Positions 1 to 12,245 of a DNA stretch of 27,363 bases are shown in pieces. A model generated the notes under the pieces. The model saw nothing but the letters and a program-made list of their open reading frames with translations, ran no database searches and was not told the DNA's origin. Made by a program: the position numbers and the translations under genes. The stretch comes from Chromera velia (Eukaryota > Sar > Chromeraceae): the NCBI GenBank assembly GCA_018398765.1, contig JAHBMJ010001180.1, forward strand, positions 6,974 through 34,336, written 5' to 3'. Position 1 is the stretch's first letter; each line of letters opens with the position of its first letter.

Positions 1-586
1 GCCCCCCCTCCCACTGCCTCGGCTCCACTATTGCCCCCCTCAACATCGGGAGCGACCGCTACCTCCGAGGAGGACGATGAAGCTGAAGAAGAGGAAGACG
101 AAGAGGAAAAGGAGTTAGTCTCATCCTGCGCCTTGATCTTTTTTGGGGCGGGCTTGTCAGCAGTTTGACTAGCCCCCTCGAACCCGAGCGGGGCAAAGCG
201 ACTGTCCCCCAAGACAGCCTCTACCTCGGAAGCTTCCTTAAACAACATAAAAACCGACGTGATCCCCCCCTCCTCCTTCCTCATAACCTCAACGAGGGGT
301 AACAACTCCATCTCTCCACATAGATCCCTGACGACCTGCAGAACTGGAAGGGGGGAAAAAGGAAGAAAAGAATGTAGGACTTTAGGAAAGAGAGACGCAA
401 GTTGAGAGACTCAGCGATTTAAATCTTCTGAAGGCAGTTTTCTTTGTTTGCTACCGATCGGAAGGCATTTCCCGTTCACCTAAACTCACCGACCTTCTGA
501 GTCTGCAGGAACAGATCACCTCCCACCAGAGAAGGGAATGGCGGGCTCCTTGCCTGGACCATCCGTCCAGTGTTGTCGGAGCTCAT
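1..586 (-). CDS. 5' part of an unrecognised spliced gene, running off the left edge
   Basis: Two exons are seen. Exon 1 (586-490) starts at an ATG reading MSSDNTGRM; an in-frame TAG lies 12 codons upstream, which supports this start. It ends at a strong donor (GTGAGT). Exon 2 (343-1) follows a pyrimidine-rich acceptor ending CCAG and stays open to the edge in one frame only. An alternative pair (donor after 494, acceptor before 335) also keeps frame and removes four residues. The product begins with a short Pro/Ser-rich head, continues with a helix-like hydrophobic and charged segment (motifs VVRDLCGEM, LPLVEVMRK, SVFMLFKEASEVE), then a basic patch (KPAPKKIKA) that could be a nuclear signal, and a poly-Ser stretch followed by an acidic and Gly-rich part. 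I do not recognise the family. The intron is 146 bp. A mobile element sits just upstream of the start codon. Confidence 0.6.
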
Positions 587-650
587 TCTTACCCTCCACG
601 CTTTCTCTATAGGACAACGCTAAAGGCTTGACAGTGTCTCTCTGCATTGC

Positions 651-1722
651 TAGGGTATGACACAAAAAAATAAATAAATATAATTTAATTACAAACCCTA
701 AGAGTATGTGTCACTCTGATTAGCTATAACTCTAAAAAGTGGTTTTTTAAGGTTTTTAGGATGAATTGACCTTATTCCTATGATAACACAACTTTTTAAA
801 TTAAATCTCATGACCTTTTATATATAAAAAAGTCAATTCGCCTACTAAGGTTCGCAAATGCTCATGACGTCGGTTTGCAAACCTAATCCCCCAACCTGAC
901 CAAACCTGTCTAAACTTGTCTAAACCTGGTTCCAAATGGCTTTTGTATGAACACAGAGAAGATGTAAAGCAAACACAACCTGGCATTTTACCAGGAAACA
1001 TCAGACAAACCGATCATTCAACGAATGTAGAATAAAGTCAAGAACAGAAAAGCTGCTGTCATTCTTTCACACTTCAACAGACTTCTCCAGAGGTGCAATT
1101 TCCTTTTTAAACGCCTGGTTAACTTGTTTCAATTCCCTATCTTTAATTCGTAAGCCGCAATCAATGTTTAGTGCAGTGGGTTTCCAAATTCCTTAATCAT
1201 ATGTGTAGTTTCCATGAAGAGGCGATCAAGCAAACAAAGATCGTGCCGGGAAAGAAGAGAGGGGAAAAGGGGGGGGGGGCAGGATAAGGAAAATACAGCG
1301 GCTGCTGTGAATGTTGATATGAGCAAAGCTGTATCCCCTTCCTGAAATGCTCATGCACAGAGTGTCACAGACGTGGTCCTACCAGCAAAAACGTATAAAA
1401 TGTGTTTTTAACAGATCATTCACATACAGATTTCAAAAGTTTGACCAGGTTTAGATAGGTTTGAAGAGGTTTGGAAGGTTTGAGTCTGGTGTGACCATGG
1501 TTTCCAAACCAATTCTAAACCTGACGTAGCGAATGGGTTTTTAATTCATTTAAACCTACCCTAACGTACCCTAACCTTAGCCACTCCACCCTATTTTAGC
1601 GTTTTTTAAGCTTTTCTAGTAAATTGAGCTCCAAAAATCTCTTTTAAAACATCAAAAATTTAAGTTTTTATTGAAAAACCTAACTTCAAACCTAGGGTAC
1701 CCTTATAAAGTGTCAAACCCTA
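651..1722. mobile_element. MITE-like element, about 1.07 kb
   Basis: The ends are inverted: TAGGGTATGACAC at 651-663 and GTGTCAAACCCTA at 1710-1722, whose complement matches at 12 of 13 bases. A TA at each outer edge could be the target duplication, as in Tc1/mariner-derived MITEs. Inside, stacked AAACCT-type motifs at about 880-935 recur in inverted orientation at about 1437-1530, giving a second inverted layer. No transposase reading frame is present; the short frame at 801-1001 is not protein-like. The element is AT-rich and unlike the flanks. The superfamily is not certain. Confidence 0.5.
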
Positions 1723-1724
1723 AT

Positions 1725-1856
1725 ATGCGTTTAATTATCGCTTTTTCATGTTGTCTCTTGGAATACGTGCTTTATATTTTCTGATCGATTGATTAAGGCA
1801 GCGGGCGGCAGCGGGATATCGAAGAATTCGGGCTGCTAGGCTGAACTTCGCACAGA
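1725..1856 (+). repeat. Direct repeat, copy 1
   Basis: This segment (from TGCGTTTAATT to GAACTTCGCACA) recurs at 3345-3474 in the same orientation with about 85-90% identity by eye. Shared blocks include ATCGCTTTTTCATG, TATTTTCTGATCGATTGATT and AAGAATTCGGG. Copy 1 lacks a short CTGATCTGT block and carries an extra GGCAGC-type insertion. Its left side abuts the MITE-like element. Confidence 0.75.
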
Positions 1857-3344
<1,488 letters not shown>

Positions 3345-3474
3345 ATGCGTTTAATTCTGATCTGTATCGCTTTTTCATGCTGTCTCTTGAAATGCGTGCT
3401 TCATATTTTCTGATCGATTGATTGAGGTGGCGGGATACCAAAGAATTCGGGTTGCTAGGCCGAACTTCACACAT
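3345..3474 (+). repeat. Direct repeat, copy 2
   Basis: Second copy of the 1725-1856 repeat, 1620 bp downstream in the same orientation. Similarity stops at both ends. The unit starts with TG and ends in CACA, which would fit a very short LTR, but no clear primer-binding site, polypurine tract or target duplication was found. Confidence 0.75.
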
Positions 3475-3654
3475 GATCAGATCATTGTTGGATCGAAGAA
3501 TCACATCGACCAAAGACATTTTCAAGCAGGTATATAGAAGAATCAAAGATTCAAAATCAAATTCAATGAAGGTTTGCGGATGTTCTCGGACATTATTCTC
3601 AAGACATTTCTCAGACTGCTAGCTTTCGGACTTCCTGGCCGCGGGTCTTTTTTA

Positions 3655-3775
3655 CGCTATCTACGGCACGTGGCGGCGCGCGGCGGCGCGGATATGGACC
3701 CGCCGCCCGCGCGGAGCGATCGATCGATCGCGACACCGATACGCGGACCTTCGGGCGCGCCGCGCGAATTAAGGA
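3655..3775. other. CpG-rich island with palindrome, upstream of the protease gene
   Basis: This roughly 120-bp stretch is dominated by GCGCG, GGCGG and CCGCC words, in sharp contrast with AT- or CT-rich surroundings. It contains a perfect 16-bp palindrome, GCGATCGATCGATCGC, at 3716-3731. It lies about 280-400 bp upstream of the protease start codon, so a promoter-associated role is possible but unproven. The minus-strand frame across it (3611-3994) has no recognisable domain. Confidence 0.4.
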
Positions 3776-4052
3776 CTTGCAGGACGAAAAAAACGGGAAT
3801 TTGGGATATCGTCTCGATGTGGATTTCTTGAGCAACGGTCTGACAGTTTTTCTGATCGCAAGGTGGCTTCGAGTCAACACTTCCCCTTCAAGGAGACAGC
3901 CGACGATATCACCAGAGGGGATCCACTTCACTGGCAAAGTATAGCGCTCCCATTCTGATCTCGTTTGACAACGCAGAGAGAAACTATCAAGCATTTAGCG
4001 TTGTCCCTCTTGCCCCTCTGACTCCACTTCCCTCCTGCATCAAAGCACCAAG

Positions 4053-7000
4053 ATGCGCTTCATTGCCCCTCTCTTCTCTCTGCTCTCCTTAGCAGCCAGT
4101 CAAGACTTTCTTGATGCTGCCGACACAGGTGCCCCGACGTTTGACATGATTTGGGATGCTGATGACCGTCACAATCCCGCTAACGTGACTGCACCTCTTG
4201 CAGCCACTGTAATGCTCGTCCGAAAACTTTCGACTGCTATCAGGGGCGACATGCTCGTGTTGCGACCAAACACTCTGCTGCAAGGGCGGCCCAATCTTTG
4301 CGGTGATGTTCAGTTTCAGGACGAGCCCGCCCCTGGCAGTTGCTCTGGAGTTCTCGTTGCTCAAGATATGATCGCCACTGCTGCCCACTGTGCGAACGAC
4401 ATGCGGCGTGCTGCTGCGTACTTCTTCGTCTTTGGGTTCAGCACTGCAGAGCAGGAGGCACAGGGCAGAGAGGCCTTGAACGAGGTCCCTCTTCGTGATG
4501 TGTACGAGGCAAAAGAGGTGTTCGGGTGGGAACTGGGAAACTCCCACTCCCAGGACTTCAGACGGTCTGTTGCCCTGTCTGCTGAGCTTTTTCCCCTGCG
4601 GCTCCTTTTCTTTACAATTTCCTTCCGAGTGGCAGGTGCACAGTCATTGGGGGTGATCATCTTACCTCCTAATTTGCCTCTTTTCCCCCTTTCAAGGCCG
4701 TCTCGCTCAGTCTGACACTTCACGAACCAACTAACTGCAGAGAGAACACACGCACGCAGCCGACTCTGTACGAGCGGTCCTCGAAAGTTCCCAGAGCGAC
4801 GAACTTGGACGTGAAGCAGTCTCTACACATTTCATTAAGACTGAAACTCAGAGACGCCCACTCAACTTCACGCCCAGCTCAGATGACCACAGAAAGAGAT
4901 CCTCGAAGTCTGCTCACAAGTGTCTCTCGCTCTCGGTCTTTCGATGTGCCTGGATGTCTATGTGAGTGCGCGTCTTCTGTGCAGATCCGACTGGGCCCTG
5001 ATCAGATTCACCCGGCCTGTGGAAGGACGGGAGCCCGTGAAGGTGCGGGAAGAGGGACCCGCCACTTCGGCAGAGCACTTCTACGTCATCGGACACCCGG
5101 TTGGTCGGTTGCTTCGTTGGTTGGTTGGTTGGTTGGTTCGTTGGTTGGACGTCTCTGTGAATGTGATTGTGGAGCCCCTCTTTTTGTCGTCTTCTTCCCT
5201 TCTCTAGGCTTGACTTCTTTCTCACCCCGTCTGTTTAATTGTCTGCCCGTAGTTGCCCTTTCTGTTCTACGTCCGTTCACTTCATTCCTTTTCTACTCGC
5301 CCCGTCCTTTACTGCTCCCTCCAGCCCCCTCCCACCACTGCTTCCTTCTGTCAGCCGTATTCTTCCGTCTTCAACTCATCAGTGATATGGTCGGGAAGAT
5401 CGACGGCAGTCCTCTTTTGTCGGCCCGCATGTCTGACAAGAGAAACGCATTTTTTGCGTGCCTGCGTGCGTCAATGCAGAACGGCCTTCCCGCCAAGAGC
5501 ACGAGGAGACGGGAAGGCCTCGATGAGGTCTCGATGGTCCTCTGGAATAAGTCAGTGGGGGGGGGTCGGTTGGGCTCTTGTGCAGGGTCTCAGTAATAGG
5601 AAGGGGAGGTAGCGGTGGAGGGTGGGTGGGAAGCAGCTCATTGAAAGAGAGACAGGAGCTTGCACAGGTCGAAGCGATCGGCGGAGTTCAGGATGAATGA
5701 ACGATGTAGAGTCGAGCTGTCATTGACAAGGATGGTCTGACACATGGCGTGACAACCCGACACTGTAAAGATTCAGTTTGCCTTCCTTAATTCTATCAGC
5801 CCGTCTCTCTTTTCCTCCGCCTCCCTTTGCAGCAACAACGCCTACTTCAAGGCCCGTCTGGATACGTTCGGAGGTAACTCGGGTTCTCCTGTGTTCAACG
5901 CCGAGACGGACGAGCTGGAGGGTCTGCTTGTCAGAGGAGACTCTGACTGGATGTGGGAGTATGGCAGTGGGCAGAGGTGCATGAGGGAGGCCAGGTGCCC
6001 TCAGGACAGGGGACAGAGAGGAATCGATAGAGGAGTCCTCAGGTAGGCTGGCTGCCTGGCTTGCTGTTCTTTTTTTGCTGAAGAGTAAAGTTCCCAATAA
6101 ACTATATGCACAGTCTCTAGATGCGGGAACGCATCTTTCGTGTTCGAACTGAATCGAAAAAAAGTGAAAAGGAATCTTTCTCCTCTCGATCATGTTTGTC
6201 TTGGCAGGGGGGGTGGGGTCCTGCCTTCTTATGCCGCCACACTCAGCCTAGCTCTGTTTTCTTGGGGGATGTGATGCGGATTGAGAACGTAGAGGAATCA
6301 TCTGTGAGGCACACTTTGTCTTTCTGTTGACACGCACTTGCTATGTCCTTCGCAAATGCACACGAGCACCCACACACATGACATGGTACATCCTGCAGGT
6401 GCGCTGGAGAGGACGTGACCCGTTCCACAGAGCTGGCTGGGCACATGGCGTTCGACAGGGCTCAGAAGGCGGAGAGCGGAGAGAAGATTCCGGTGGACGT
6501 CAGGGCACCCAACTCGTTCCCAATCAGTGTGCCAGACTGGAGCCACATTCAGCGTCAGTCAAGCAAACCGGCAGTCATTTAGCCAGGTTGTCATGTCGCC
6601 GACGCGCTGCAGCCTCGTGTAGCTAAGTCTCTCGATTTTTGTCCTCTCTCTCTTCGTGAGTGCATATGTATTCCTCTTCCTCATACACACGCAAACGCCA
6701 GCAACACTCTTGTGTGAGCTTCATCGAATGGCATCTCATGTCGCTGAGCTCCTGCGCATGGTTCTGATCTAGCATGTTTGTTTGGAAAGTTTTCGAAGAG
6801 AGACGTGATTCATTCCCTGACCTCTTTCCCTTCCCTTCCTCTCCATGCATGCAGCCCGTGCGGTGTCTCTCTTCTTCTCCTCCCCCACCCCCCCGACCCC
6901 GGGGTCCTACCTCCACTCTGTGGGAGTGAACTTGGAGGCCACTCACGAGTACAGCCTGACGGAGCTCTCCCTCTCTCTGCAGGGACCTGGAAGTCAGTCA

Positions 7001-7139
7001 GTCCATCCAAATAAATAGGGAGAGAGACGTTATCGAAAGAAAGAATGCATAGAAAGGAGTGAAGAACGAACGAAACAAAAACAGAAAAAAAGGGAAATAA
7101 GTTCATAGACGGAAAGAACGGAAAGAAGAAAGAAAGCGA

Positions 7140-7195
<56 letters not shown>

Positions 7196-7345
7196 CAAAA
7201 AAAAAAGAAACAGGAGAAGGAAGGTGCCTCGCATCTGAAAGAAAGCCCCTTGTCCCCCTGGACACCAGGCAGGCAATCGGCTTCTAGACAGCCAGGCAGG
7301 CGGGCAGGCAGGCAATCAGCTTCAACGGGTGATGTGCTCTTCGTT

Positions 7346-7388
<43 letters not shown>

Positions 7389-8770
7389 GTGGATCAGCAT
7401 GCTTCGTGCATTTCTTCTTTTCCCTCTTGACCTTTCCGTCTCTCTCCTCTCCTCTTCTCTGCCGTTCTCTCGTTTTCTCAGGCAACGCCATTGAGCTCGG
7501 CCCGGTTCCCCGTTCCCCCCTCACCCACTTCGGTGCCTCCCGGCCTGACGTCCACACGACCTTCGCCAACCTCCCCCGGGGTCTCTGGCAGCTGCGTGTG
7601 AGGGACACTGCCGGACAGGACGTGGGGCAGATCGTGAATGCGTCCCTGACGTTCTTCTTCATCGAGGGCGACGCCAACCCGGCAGTGTCCATGGAGATGG
7701 AACTGAAGACTGAGCTCCCTGTGCCGATCCCGGACTACGACCCTGCGGGGGTGGAGTTGAAGTTCTCCCCTCCGGCGGAAGAGGCAGAGAAGTTAAAGGA
7801 CGCCGACGGAAATGATCTTGCAGTCTTCTCATGGGATCTGGACGTCAGTCTGTCAGTCAGTCAGCGGGTCTCAGGGAAGCACAGACGGAAAAGGGACAAC
7901 AGACAAGGAGCAGAAAGGCCAAAGAAAGAAAGAAAGAAAGAAAGAAAAAGAAAGAAAGAGAAGAAAGAGAAAGAAAGAAACAAACAAACAAACAGAGAGA
8001 GAGAGAGAGAGAGTGCAGGAGTTGACTTGCCCGACTGGCCAAGAGGAGCGAAGCAGAGGGCGGCATGATCGTTAAGCCGAAAAGCAAAACCGATTCGATT
8101 TGTCTCGGTGAACGAGACAGGGATACGGACAAAAAGATCTGATTTGCCCTCTTTTGCTTGTCTCTGCATATGATTCAATGAAATTGATGAATGAATGGCT
8201 GAATGGACGAATGAATGAATGCATGAATGAATGAATGTATTAATGCAGGTGACGATTGACCATGACAGAGCTGACGAGGACGTTGCCCGTGTCTACCTGT
8301 CCAGTCCTGACTCGAGGCGCGTGTATTCGTTCGGGGCCTTCAACCAAGGGGAGATGATGGAGTTTGGCGAGAGCGCCAGGCAGCAGCTCTTCTTCTACGG
8401 TGCCGACGCGAACGGAGACTGGACAGTCCGTGTCGTGGACAGCAAGGAAAACATTACGGGCACCATCACCAAGGCAACGCTGAAGGTGAAGGCTGTGGCC
8501 ATGCCCTGGAGAAACGCAGTCGAGGAGGAGGCCGCAGGAGAAGAAGCAGCAGCAGAGGGAGAGGCAGGGGCAGAGGAAGAGACGGTAGAGGGGGGAGAAG
8601 CCCCCGCTGCTGGTGACGCTGAAGGAGCAGGAGAAGCGGAGGGCAGTCAGGAAGAGGCAGGGGAAGTGCCTGAGGAAGGGAGTCCTGCCTCTACTTCTGC
8701 CGAATCTCCAGAAAGTCCCCCTAGCACACCCGAAAGTGAGGCGGGAGAGGCAAATGAGGGACAGAATTAA
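4053..8770 (+). CDS. Secreted trypsin/V8-like serine protease with two P-domain-like modules and an acidic tail, eight exons
   Basis: Exons: 4053-4564, 4985-5099, 5480-5550, 5833-6042, 6399-6553, 6855-6992, 7482-7843, 8249-8770; they sum to 2085 nt, 694 residues plus TAA. All introns are GT-AG. Residues 1-16 form a signal peptide (MRFIAPLFSLLSLAAS), so the protein enters the secretory path. The catalytic triad is His112 (TAAHC), Asp173 (DWALIRF, assembled across the first junction) and Ser249 (GGNSGSPVF). GHP/NGLPAK across the second junction and GEDVTR after the fourth are motifs I know from this S1 family. Six cysteines (83, 97, 113, 282, 288, 304) could pair. Two beta-rich modules follow, about 356-455 and 490-600; both have a G-x-W-x-(L/V)-R-V-x-D signature (GLWQLRVRD, NGDWTVRVVD) as in proprotein convertase P domains. 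Residues about 611-694 are Glu/Ala/Gly/Pro-rich and acidic. The start has A at -3 and is the only Met that gives a signal peptide. The protease call is firm; substrate is unknown. Confidence 0.93.
5103..5149. repeat. (TTGG)n-type repeat in intron 2
   Basis: Short tandem GGTT/TTGG units with single-base interruptions, just inside the second protease intron (5100-5479). Confidence 0.8.
7141..7391. repeat. Paired AC/AG and GT microsatellites in intron 6
   Basis: Pure AC (7141-7170) runs into AG (7171-7195); after about 150 bp, which include two related blocks built on AGGCAATCRGCTTC, a GT tract follows (about 7345-7391). The AC and GT tracts are complementary and lie in the same intron (6993-7481), so the pre-mRNA could fold them together. 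Confidence 0.9.
7921..8012. repeat. (GAAA)n/(CAAA)n/(GA)n tract in intron 7
   Basis: Purine-rich tetranucleotide repeats followed by a GA run inside the seventh protease intron (7844-8248). Frames through it give Lys/Glu/Arg runs and are not coding. Confidence 0.9.
8178..8240. repeat. (ATGA)n repeat next to the intron 7 acceptor
   Basis: Degenerate ATGA/ATGG tetranucleotides run to within 10 bp of the last acceptor (ATGCAG, exon from 8249). The usual long pyrimidine tract is missing here, so this acceptor is atypical. Confidence 0.8.
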
Positions 8771-11700
8771 GTGAGGAAAAGGAAATTAATGCAAGAGAGA
8801 GCGAAAGAAGCGGCTTCTTTGTCTCTCTTGAATTTAGATTATCTTCTAACCTCCCTTCTCTATAGATGTCTGTCTGTCTGCGTGCGTCGATTCGCATTCC
8901 TCCTTCCCCCCCTCCCCCTAGACAATCTCTGCTCCCCCCTCTTTCTGTGTCTGTGTATATAAATGATTGCCGTTGTATACAAGCTTTCTGCTTGTGGGTG
9001 GACAAAAAGACGGACGGATGGATGTTTGCGTCTCCCGGCAGCAAGGAAGGAAGGAAGAGAAGAAAGACTGCCTTTTCCCTCTTGGCAGGAGATGAAGGAA
9101 AGAAAGGTCAAACAAACAAAGTCACTGGACATTCCTTCTTGATAGACGAAAGCACATCAAGGGAAAAGGGAAAAAGCGAGTCCCAAACTGGTCAAATTGG
9201 CAAAAGGGGGGAAAGAAACAATGGAAGGAACGAGAGAGAATGAGGGAGGCTGCTCGGATTTTCGGAGAACGAAGTCAGTCAGGCCCTCCTTTGTGTCTCT
9301 GTCCTGTCTTCTTTCCTTCCCGCCCTTTCTTTCTCACTCGCTTGCTGGCTGGCTACCTTCAAACACATGACGACAATATTCTCATGCACGAATGACAATG
9401 TTCTCAAACACGAAAGCATGCCATTCTAGCGCTCATGTGCTGGCTGTATCATTTAAAAGCAACGCCCTAAATGGGGAAAAAGGGTGTGGGGAATGCTGGT
9501 GAAATTCAACCTGGCTCTTCTGGCAGACAGAATGACCTGGAGACATCTTAATTAATTCAAACACTGATCTTGAATGAAAGGAAAGAGCACAACAAAATGA
9601 TTGAAGCGAAAATGAAGGGTCTCCCCGAACAGAAATGCACATGCTCGTGAGTCCCTTTCTTTCTTTTCTTTTCCTTCTCTCGATGAGCGAGAGAATTAAT
9701 TCAAACACTTCTGCCTGCATGTGTGTTGGACTTCTCCAAATTTTCTTCTGCATGCCGACGACATCGTTTCTCGTGTCCTTGTCACTAATTGACTGTTGAC
9801 TGTTGTTGTTCTTGCTGTAGCTGTTGCAGGCACCTTTTGTATTTCTAGTGAGTGATGCATGCGAAAGTGGCATGCTTTCTTTCAAGAATTGATTTTTCTT
9901 TCCTGGGGGCGCAGAATGGGTTCTGGTCTCCTTTCCTTTGTTGTCAATCTTTCCTTTCACGCTCTCCTCCGTTTGTTTGTGTCTGTCTGTGTGTCCCTGA
10001 ATTCTTTTGTCCAGTCGTTTGTTTGTCATTTGATCCCCTGTTTTTTCTTCGTCTGTCTCGCTGCAAGTTTGCTTGGGTGGTGCGCGTATCCATTGATCTT
10101 TTCCCCCCTCTTCATTCGTCCTGTGGGTGTCTGGCTGTCGTCGCTTGCTGATAGCGGTGTTGCTTGCTGGAAAGACAAGAGGAAGAAAAGGAAGGAAGAA
10201 AGAAGGATAGACGCACACTTACTTGCCTGTAGTTCCTTTGTATGTCCGGTTGCGTGAGGGAAAAAGGGGGGAGCCTGGGTTTCCTATGTCGTTTCATGCA
10301 TCATGACTTTGTTGTCTTTTTCGTTTCCTGCATGCCTGAAATTGTGGTGCCGGCCGTCAAAGAACCAATCGAACTAAAGGAGAGGGGAGAGCAAACACCC
10401 CCCAAGCTGTCAATAAGCTTTGGAGGTTCCAACGAAATGGAAGGAGAGAAGAGGTCTTGACTGATTGCGGAGGGCTTTCGGGGGTCCTGTTGATCTTCTG
10501 ACCTCATGAGTCAAATAGAAGAAGGAAGAGAAAAAAACGCATAGACAGATATCAGAGATTCCTTCCTCCACTTTTATTTTTCTCATGTCGGCATGTCGAT
10601 TCGGTTGTTTGAACGAAAAATGCACAAATGATGCGTCTGTCAAGGAAGGTGCGAAGAACAAGTTTCGTTCTTTGGTCTTTTGTCGTCTTCCTGCATGTCT
10701 GTCTCTTCGAACACCGTCCTTTCTCTGTCTTGACTTCGAAAAAGAAGCAAAAGAGAAAGATTCAGACGCATGACGGGAGACATACAGAGAGACAAAGAGG
10801 CAAAAAGAGAGCGACAGTAACAGTGGAAATTCTCCAAAGAAGAGAAAAGAAAGTTAACGTCGTCTCATACATTAAAGAACAGAAAAAGGAGTTCTCTCTC
10901 TATCAAGCCGACTGACTTGTAGTGAGAGCTTTTCCTTCCTTCCTTTTTTGCTTCCCCCCTCTTTCCTTTCTGACTTGATTGCCTTTCCTTGCGTGCGTGC
11001 TTGCTTCTCTTGCACGACGTTCTGATGACTAGAAAGAAAAAGAAAGAGAGTCTCCTTTTCTTCTTTCCTTTCTCTCCTTTCCCAGCCGCCGATGGCGCCC
11101 TTTCCAAAGAGAGAGAGGAGCATTCATCGGTCGGTTCGTCTCTCTGTGCAGCATGAATGGTCGGTTGGAAGGAATCCTGCTGGCTCGCAGTGGGTGTACT
11201 GCAACAACAAACGAAAGAGTTTGAACAAACTTTCTGCAGCAGAGAGAATAAGAAGGTGAAATCTGCTTCCATGGTCCAGCCATGCAATTAGACGTTGATT
11301 GCCTGAGTCATGGATTGGCTGGCTGGCTTGCTGACTGACTGATTGGTTGATTCATCAGCCAGTTGAGTCGAAGGACCAATGGCTGTGTGAACATGCAACC
11401 ATGTGACTTCATATCTTCTTCTCAAGTAAATCTGTTATCTGTTTTCTATATCTCCCTTTCCTGTTGATGCTGAAAAGAAAGTCGATCGCTCGATCGGTTC
11501 GTTTCTGTCAGTTTGAATTCGATCGGACATCTTGCTCTTGATCATGCATGTCGTCACCTGCGTCTTTAATTCTTTCAATGGGTCACTGCCCGGCGAATAT
11601 TTGGCTTGATCTCCGTCATTCAATCAGGCGGATGGTTGGAGGGCACAGCACGAATCAGTTGAATTAATTCACTGCAAGGAGTATGAGATAAGCTGCTCTT

Positions 11701-11835
11701 GTTGATGGCGGCACAGGTGGCCGTCATTCCTGCAGGCAGAGCTAGACGCAAAGTCCTTGAAGACTGTGTGTCTCCTTCATTTTTCTTCTGGGACACACTG
11801 GCATGGACCCATGCATGCAGAAGTGCGCGAAGCAC
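8771..11835. other. Intergenic region downstream of the protease gene, no convincing gene
   Basis: Pyrimidine-rich and purine-rich blocks alternate (CTTT, GAAA and GAAGG words). This strand asymmetry suppresses stop codons and produces long frames in many phases, the longest at 9433-10218 (minus, 261 codons). None has recognisable motifs or acceptable complexity. Several GCATGC palindromes occur (near 9415, 9750, 9855, 9868, 10330, 11812). The 3' end of the protease transcript must lie near its start, but I see no clear poly(A) signal. Confidence 0.6.
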
Positions 11836-12114
11836 GTCTGTAGATGAATCTTGGTAGCTTTAATGCAATAACCCTAAAACGGCAACGTTAAACTGACAAT
11901 TCCTACTCGATTATGAAACTAGTTATGAAAGTAAAATCTCAGTTACCATGCTGTCCATGCAAAAAATGTTAGAAAAGTGATAGAAATCTAGATAGAAATT
12001 ATACTTTAATTTCTAACATGTTGGAAATTACATTCAATTCCTTTTAAATGTTAGAAATGTCAGAAAAATATCAGATAAACACTAAAAAAAAAAACATAAG
12101 ACAACCGTGTAGGT
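11836..12114. other. AT-rich intergenic stretch
   Basis: AT-rich DNA with small self-complementary words around TTAGAAA and TTTCTAAC. No gene is visible. Confidence 0.5.
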
Positions 12115-12215
12115 AGCTAGGATTTTGCGGGATTTTAGCCCAGGATTTTAGCGGATTTTACAGGATTTTGACCAGGATTTTAGCGGATTTAGGCGGATTT
12201 TGCCCAGGATTCTTA
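12115..12215. repeat. Degenerate AGGATTTTAGCGG minisatellite
   Basis: Short units built on AGGATTTTAG with variable 3-8 base spacers are repeated about eight times. They resemble the left arm of the foldback element at 18150-18498, so this may be a fragment of that family. Confidence 0.6.
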
Positions 12216-12245
12216 AGGCTGGGAAAAGGTGCATAAGGTGCTGGT

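Noticed and set aside
801-1001. 66-codon minus-strand frame inside the MITE-like element
   Set aside because: Short, without motifs, and inside repeat DNA; it does not resemble a transposase.
3611-3994. 127-codon minus-strand frame upstream of the protease
   Set aside because: It crosses the CpG island, giving Arg/Ala runs. A few residues near SEWERYTLPVKW look plausible, but there is no family match and no splice context.
9433-10218. 261-codon minus-strand open frame
   Set aside because: It lies in strand-asymmetric, pyrimidine-rich DNA that suppresses stops. The product is a mix of Lys/Arg/Thr and Phe/Ser runs without motifs, and other frames are open too.
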